The position numbers and the translations under genes are program-made. From Bifidobacterium breve (lineage in GTDB: Bacteria > Actinomycetota > Acidimicrobiia > Acidimicrobiales > Ilumatobacteraceae), in the NCBI GenBank assembly GCA_945889575.1, contig CAMDBY010000060.1:1-9338 (forward strand): 9,338 nt of DNA. The letters are read 5' to 3'. Shown here piece after piece: positions 6,129-9,338 of this stretch. The notes below the pieces were generated by a model. That model worked only from the letters and a program-made list of their open reading frames with translations, ran no database searches and was not told the DNA's origin. Position 1 is the first letter of the stretch. The number at the start of each line of letters is the position of its first letter.

Positions 6129-7525
6129 TCTGCATCCTCTGCTTCGTCTTCATCGTCGTGGTCATGGTCGTGGTCGTGATCTCCGAGCACCGTGTCGGTG
6201 GGAAGAACAGTTCCATTCTGGTCTACAAAGGTCGAGTTGTGCAGCAACCACTCAAGTGCTTGAGATTTACGCATCTGGGCAACGAGGTCAGCAATGGCGT
6301 CATTCTGCTCATATGCCTTGCGGACTTTGGCGGTTTTTTCATTGACGCGAACGCCAATTGCTTCAAATTCCGCCTCAAGATCGTCGTCGCTGACGGTGAT
6401 GGCTTGAGCTGCAGCAACAGCACGCAATGCAAGATCAACCTTGACGGCCTTTTCTGACTGCTCTTTCATGCCAGCAATAAATGACTCTGTGTCTTGACCT
6501 GTTGCAGACAGCCACTGGTCAAGAGCAATGCCCTGTTGCTGGAATTGCTGAATGGTGTTTTGAACACGCGCTTGCATATCTGCACCGACCATTGATTCTG
6601 GTGCTTCAATTTCAACAAGTTTTGCTAGTTCGTCTGTAAGGCGGTCAACAACTGTGCGACGCATTTGGTTAACACGCATTTCGGTGTAACGGTCGCGCAA
6701 TGATTGACGCCATTCAACAACTGTGTCTGAGTCTGCAATGTTTGCTTCCACCCATTCATCAGTGAGTTCTGGAAGTTCCAATGTTTGAACTCGATTTACG
6801 GTGACAACAAAGTCCGCTGCTTCTTCAGTGCCATTAGGAATGGCGTTGAAGCGAAGAACATCGCCCTTCTTTGCACCTGTGAGCTGTTCATCGAATCCGG
6901 GAGCAACCCAGGCGCGCCCGATTTCATAGGTCCATTCATCAACATTAAGTCCGGCAACGGGCTCTCCGTCGCGAAGTCCTTCAAGGTCGATCACTACGTT
7001 GTCGCCTGTTTCTGCAGCACGATCTACATCAACCAATGAACCGAAACGACGACGCTCTGTGGCAACTGCTTCTTCAAGTTCTTCATCAGAAAGATCGGGG
7101 CTTGACAATTCAATGCGCAGTCCGCCGTAACCAGGAACGCTGACTTCAGGACGGATCTCACAAATTGCTTCAAACATCACTGGGTACACGAACTCTGCTG
7201 GAACAGGATTTTCTGCATCAACAGGATCGTTGTTGTTTGTCAACGTGACATCAGGTGTTGAGATGATGTCGACATCATGCTCACGCACTGCTTTGCTGAG
7301 ATATTCAGGAATCGCATCTTGAAGTGCTTGACCTCGCGCAGCATCAATACCGATACGTGCCTCAAGCACGCGACGGGGAGCTTTGCCTGGCCGAAAGCCA
7401 GGGAGACGCACTTCATGAGCGATCTTTCGGAATGCAGCATCTAAGTTGCGGTCGAATTCCGACTCGTCAACTTCGATGGACAGCTTGACTTTGTTGCCCT
7501 CTAGGGCTTCGAGAGTGCTTTTCAC
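6125..7525 (-). CDS. tig: Trigger factor, ribosome-associated chaperone and prolyl isomerase
   Basis: The product from the chosen GTG start is 466 residues, typical of the family. Trigger factor binds the ribosome exit tunnel and shelters nascent chains. The N domain (about 1-115) starts VKSTLEALEGNKVKL and contains the ribosome-docking signature GFRPGKAP (43-50). An FKBP-type isomerase domain spans about 165-250 (TGDNVVIDLEG, then PGFDEQLTGAKKGD). The SurA-like helical C domain covers about 255-435. The last 18 residues (449-466) form a His/Asp then Asp/Glu/Ala tail. The frame is open to an ATG at 7624, but that would add 33 residues with no family match and overlap the start of the divergent gene, so GTG 7525 is preferred. 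No Shine-Dalgarno sequence precedes it; a TACACT hexamer 9 nt upstream suggests a leaderless transcript. It heads the run ending at mreD. Confidence 0.95.
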   Translation of the reverse strand: MKSTLEALEGNKVKLSIEVDESEFDRNLDAAFRKIAHEVRLPGFRPGKAPRRVLEARIGIDAARGQALQDAIPEYLSKAVREHDVDIISTPDVTLTNNNDPVDAENPVPAEFVYPVMFEAICEIRPEVSVPGYGGLRIELSSPDLSDEELEEAVATERRRFGSLVDVDRAAETGDNVVIDLEGLRDGEPVAGLNVDEWTYEIGRAWVAPGFDEQLTGAKKGDVLRFNAIPNGTEEAADFVVTVNRVQTLELPELTDEWVEANIADSDTVVEWRQSLRDRYTEMRVNQMRRTVVDRLTDELAKLVEIEAPESMVGADMQARVQNTIQQFQQQGIALDQWLSATGQDTESFIAGMKEQSEKAVKVDLALRAVAAAQAITVSDDDLEAEFEAIGVRVNEKTAKVRKAYEQNDAIADLVAQMRKSQALEWLLHNSTFVDQNGTVLPTDTVLGDHDHDHDHDDEDEAEDAE

Positions 7526-7534
7526 AGATTGAAA

Positions 7535-7540
7535 AGTGTA
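7535..7540 (-). promoter_or_regulatory. Candidate -10 element for tig (leaderless start)
   Basis: On the minus strand this reads TACACT, matching the TAnnnT pattern of actinobacterial housekeeping promoters. Nine bases separate it from the tig GTG, so transcription would begin within about three bases of the start codon. No convincing TTGACA-like -35 is seen 16-18 bases upstream, which is common in this phylum but weakens the call. The lack of a Shine-Dalgarno sequence for tig agrees with it. Confidence 0.4.
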
Positions 7541-7610
7541 TCGGCGCGCCTGACTGACTGTTCTTTTGCCGACTGATTCACGGGTTCGCTTTTCTGGTGC
7601 CGTTTCGGGC

Positions 7611-7616
7611 AATAAT
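7611..7616 (+). promoter_or_regulatory. Candidate -10 element for the 89-residue gene
   Basis: AATAAT matches TATAAT at five of six positions and ends six bases before the ATG at 7623, so transcription could start at or next to the start codon. A GGAG at 7617-7620 lies only two bases from the ATG, too close for normal Shine-Dalgarno use. No good -35 box is visible. Confidence 0.35.
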
Positions 7617-7622
7617 GGAGCC

Positions 7623-7892
7623 ATGACTCTTTGGAAGCCCCACGCTCTCGCTAACCCTCATAAGGGCCAAATCAACTTGCGCAATGGCGACAAGGTCGTC
7701 ACCACGGTTGATCTTGATGGAGTTGTTGCCGGGACAGAGGGCAAAGTCATCTTGTCGAATGGATTCAATTGGTTGCGCTACCGCGTGCTTTTTTCCAATG
7801 GCATCGAAATCGGCGACCTCGATCATCGCCACCTTGCGCCCATTGGTCGCACTGCGAAGCGTCTTGCTCGTATCGCTAAGAGCGCCAGCTAA
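7623..7892 (+). CDS. Small basic protein, predicted SH3-like/KOW-like fold, function unknown
   Basis: I do not recognise a named family. The 89-residue product has a core (about 22-72) of short beta strands and turns: GDKVVTTVDLDGVVAGTEGK, then a strand with LRYRVLFSNGIEIGDLDHRHL. The alternation of GD, GTEGKV and NG turns resembles SH3-like or KOW-like small barrels, which often bind RNA or protein. A basic helix (GRTAKRLARIAK, 75-86) follows. The ATG at 7623 is chosen; an open frame reaches back to 7566, but that would run into the tig promoter region and adds residues with no visible fold. It is divergent from tig, and tRNA-Pro follows 30 nt downstream. A link to translation or nascent chains is only a guess from neighbours and charge. 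Codon use resembles the rest of the window, so it is probably native and real. Confidence 0.75.
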   Translation: MTLWKPHALANPHKGQINLRNGDKVVTTVDLDGVVAGTEGKVILSNGFNWLRYRVLFSNGIEIGDLDHRHLAPIGRTAKRLARIAKSAS

Positions 7893-7898
7893 AACCTC

Positions 7899-7914
7899 CC
7901 GATAGCATTATCGG
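7899..7914. repeat. Short inverted repeat between the 89-residue gene and tRNA-Pro
   Basis: ccgata (7899-7904) and tatcgg (7909-7914) form a perfect 6-bp stem with a four-base loop, six bases after the stop codon. On the plus strand it is followed by aaacac, not a U-tract, so it is not a standard terminator for the upstream gene. On the minus strand a run of four U residues follows, but no gene ends there. It might be a processing mark before the tRNA. Confidence 0.35.
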
Positions 7915-7922
7915 AAACACCG

Positions 7923-7998
7923 CGGGGTGTGGCGCAGTTGGTAGCGCGCCTGGTTTGGGACCAGGAGGCCGGGAGTTCAAGTCTCCCCTCCCCGACCA
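7923..7998 (+). tRNA. tRNA-Pro (anticodon TGG), CCA encoded
   Basis: A full cloverleaf can be drawn by hand. The acceptor strand is cggggtg (7923-7929), the D-arm gcgc-agttggta-gcgc (7932-7947), the anticodon arm cctgg-tttggga-ccagg (7949-7965) with anticodon TGG at 7956-7958, a five-base variable region, and the T-arm gggag-ttcaagt-ctccc (7971-7987). The acceptor 3' strand is ctccccg (7988-7994), followed by A73 and genomic CCA. The C1:G72 pair and A73 are identity features of bacterial tRNA-Pro. The anticodon loop has the expected U33 and G37. Positions 6 and 67 are T and T, an unpaired step in an otherwise perfect acceptor stem. UGG reads CCA/CCG and, by wobble, other Pro codons. Confidence 0.97.
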
Positions 7999-8031
7999 TT
8001 AGTGATCAATACTTTTCTGAAGAGGATTCAT

Positions 8032-8427
8032 ATGCCTGCAGACCTTGATGCCGCCAAATATGTTTCGTTTACGACATACAAAAAGAATGGCGACCCCGTC
8101 TCTCTTCCCGTGTGGGTTGTGCCATTTGACGACGGCTACGCCTTCACCACTGACCATGATGCGTTCAAAGTAAAACGCGTTCGTCGTGACCCGCGAGCCA
8201 CGTTGGCTGTCTCAACGTTCAAAGGCCTTGTCTCTCCAGACGCCACAATCCATCAAGGAACAGCAGTCGTTCTCGATGGTCCCGATTCACAACGAGTCGC
8301 TGATTTGGTACGCAAAAAGTACCGAGTCATGTACCTCGCCATCATCGCCCAATCGTGGCTGAGGCGCATGTCAGGCAAGGCCTCCCATGCAGCTGATACT
8401 GCGATCAAAGTCACACTGACAAAATAA
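8032..8427 (+). CDS. PPOX-fold probable F420-dependent oxidoreductase (Rv2061-like)
   Basis: The 131-residue protein fits the small split-barrel flavin/deazaflavin enzymes (pyridoxamine 5'-phosphate oxidase-like). The early block KYVSFTTYKKNGDPVSLPVW (9-28) is the usual first hairpin, and DHDAFKVKRVRRDPRATLAV (41-60) is the cofactor-phosphate-binding region, matching the pattern of the mycobacterial Rv2061 family. Members use F420 or a flavin in cytosolic redox reactions; the substrate is unknown. The ATG at 8032 is chosen because GAGGA (8022-8026) lies 5 nt before it. A GTG at 8002 is in frame but abuts the tRNA end and lacks a site. The residues 103-119 are more hydrophobic and basic than expected, perhaps a closing helix. 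The gene may be transcribed with tRNA-Pro. If F420 is used, the genome should carry F420 synthesis genes elsewhere. Confidence 0.78.
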   Translation: MPADLDAAKYVSFTTYKKNGDPVSLPVWVVPFDDGYAFTTDHDAFKVKRVRRDPRATLAVSTFKGLVSPDATIHQGTAVVLDGPDSQRVADLVRKKYRVMYLAIIAQSWLRRMSGKASHAADTAIKVTLTK

Positions 8428-8538
8428 TTTGAGTTTTCCCTAGGTTTTCCACAGGGGTACCGCTAGTCTGCTCAAGCGCTTCGAGTGCATCCATGGGTAC
8501 AAACCGGTATCTATGGCCCTTACAAGGGAGATACCCCC

Positions 8539-9338
8539 ATGGACACCCGTCCTACTTTTGCTGACCTTGGTCTGCCCACGCCCCTGGTTGATGAACTGAC
8601 CTCACAAGGTCTCATTGAACCATTCCCTATCCAGCAAGCAACCATCGCAGACGCGTTGGCTGGTCGCGACACCCTCGGCCGCGGCCGCACGGGATCAGGC
8701 AAGACGCTTGCATTTACATTGCCGTTGTTGGCTCGTTTGCTCGAGAGCAACAAGCCACGCGAGAACTATGCACCACGTGCACTGATCTTGGTTCCAACTC
8801 GCGAGTTGGCAAACCAAGTGTGTGACGTATTGGCACCACTTGCACGCCGTCTTGGCATGCGCACAACAACCGTCTACGGCGGCGTTGGGTATCCAAAGCA
8901 GATTGAAGCATTGCGCAATGGTGTTGACATCGTTGTTGCATGCCCAGGTCGATTCATTGACCTCATGGAATCAGGTCACGTCGACCTCGACGCAATTGAG
9001 ATCACTGTTCTTGACGAAGCAGACCACATGGCAGAACTCGGGTTCCTCGAGCACGTCACACAGATCTTGTCTAAGACTCCTCGTGACGGACAGCGCATGT
9101 TGTTCTCTGCAACTCTTGACCGCGGAATCGACAAGCTTGTTCGCAAGTTCTTGAACAACCCAGTTACTCACGAAGTTGAATCAAACTCTGAAGATGAAGC
9201 GACAATGACTCATTACTTCTTCAACGTGTCGCAAGCGAATCGCTTTGATGTGTTGCAAGATTTGTGTGCAGCACCTGGTCGTTCACTTGTCTTCACACGC
9301 ACCAAGCATGGCGCGCGCAAGCTGACTGAAGCTCTCAT
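8539..9338 (+). CDS. DEAD-box ATP-dependent RNA helicase (N-terminal part, cut by window edge)
   Basis: This covers 266 codons plus two bases of a helicase that continues beyond the right edge. DEAD-box proteins use ATP to open short RNA duplexes in ribosome assembly, mRNA decay or cold adaptation. Motifs appear in order: Q motif PFPIQQ (28-33), motif I GRTGSGKT (49-56), Ia PTREL (86-90), GG (114-115), Ib CPGR (135-138, where TPGR is usual), II DEAD (159-162), III SAT (190-192) and motif IV region SLVFTRTKHGARKL (249-262). The early part is RhlE/DeaD-like, but which subfamily depends on the missing C-terminal tail. The ATG at 8539 follows AAGGGAG (8524-8530) with an 8-nt spacer. The reading frame was followed through the window with no stop. 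Its promoter in the 111-nt upstream gap could not be identified. Confidence 0.93.
   Translation, partial: MDTRPTFADLGLPTPLVDELTSQGLIEPFPIQQATIADALAGRDTLGRGRTGSGKTLAFTLPLLARLLESNKPRENYAPRALILVPTRELANQVCDVLAPLARRLGMRTTTVYGGVGYPKQIEALRNGVDIVVACPGRFIDLMESGHVDLDAIEITVLDEADHMAELGFLEHVTQILSKTPRDGQRMLFSATLDRGIDKLVRKFLNNPVTHEVESNSEDEATMTHYFFNVSQANRFDVLQDLCAAPGRSLVFTRTKHGARKLTEAL

Noticed and set aside
7526..7624. 33-residue N-terminal extension of trigger factor from ATG 7624
   Set aside because: The added residues match nothing known in trigger factor. The ATG overlaps the divergent gene's start on the other strand, and the standard trigger factor N terminus begins at GTG 7525.
7899..7914. Intrinsic terminator for the 89-residue gene
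   Set aside because: The stem is clear, but the downstream plus-strand sequence is A/C-rich rather than a T-run, so it was listed only as an inverted repeat.
7923..8031. tRNA-Pro 3' end as an integration site for a mobile element
   Set aside because: No integrase, no repeated tRNA 3' end in the window and no change in composition after the tRNA.
8428..8538. Cold-shock-type leader or riboswitch before the helicase
   Set aside because: Two copies of gttttcc and scattered short dyads are present, but no structure that holds together by eye and no known riboswitch motif.

Overview
The window looks like ordinary core chromosome from an actinobacterium. The gene order, the F420-type flavin/deazaflavin enzyme, the short leader-poor gene starts and the C1:G72 proline tRNA all fit that group. 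The moderate G+C with many A/T-ending codons, tight packing and a Thr-rich insert in MreC suggest a planktonic, somewhat streamlined lineage, perhaps Acidimicrobiia; this placement is an inference from memory of gene families, not from a search.

Minus strand, read right to left (7525 down to 1): trigger factor (tig), ClpP, ClpX, folylpolyglutamate synthase (folC), nucleoside diphosphate kinase (ndk), then mreB, mreC and the start of mreD, which runs off the left edge. tig/clpP and mreC/mreD overlap by four bases (ATGA). Other gaps are 23 nt (clpP-clpX), 6 nt (clpX-folC), 51 nt (folC-ndk), 63 nt (ndk-mreB) and 10 nt (mreB-mreC). This could be one long transcript joining protein folding and proteolysis (tig-clpP-clpX), folate and nucleotide metabolism (folC, ndk) and rod-shape/peptidoglycan organisation (mreBCD). 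In well-studied Actinobacteria the same block normally contains a second clpP, valS between clpX and folC, and a small membrane-protein gene between folC and ndk; all three are missing here.

Plus strand, right part: a divergent gene for an 89-residue basic protein with a predicted small beta-barrel, a tRNA-Pro(TGG) with encoded CCA, a PPOX-fold probable F420-dependent enzyme, and the first 266 codons of a DEAD-box RNA helicase running off the right edge. The 97-nt region between the divergent starts near 7525 and 7623 carries -10-like hexamers unusually close to each start, consistent with leaderless mRNAs. The 111-nt gap at 8428-8538 holds the helicase ribosome binding site (8524-8530) but no terminator or promoter I can defend.

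No mobile element, CRISPR array, phage gene or clearly new multi-gene system was found. The most interesting points are local: a long low-complexity insert inside the MreC core domain, a His/Asp tail on trigger factor that also carries the clpP ribosome binding site, a strong hairpin at the clpP/clpX junction, the pared-down gene block, and the possible leaderless divergent starts.
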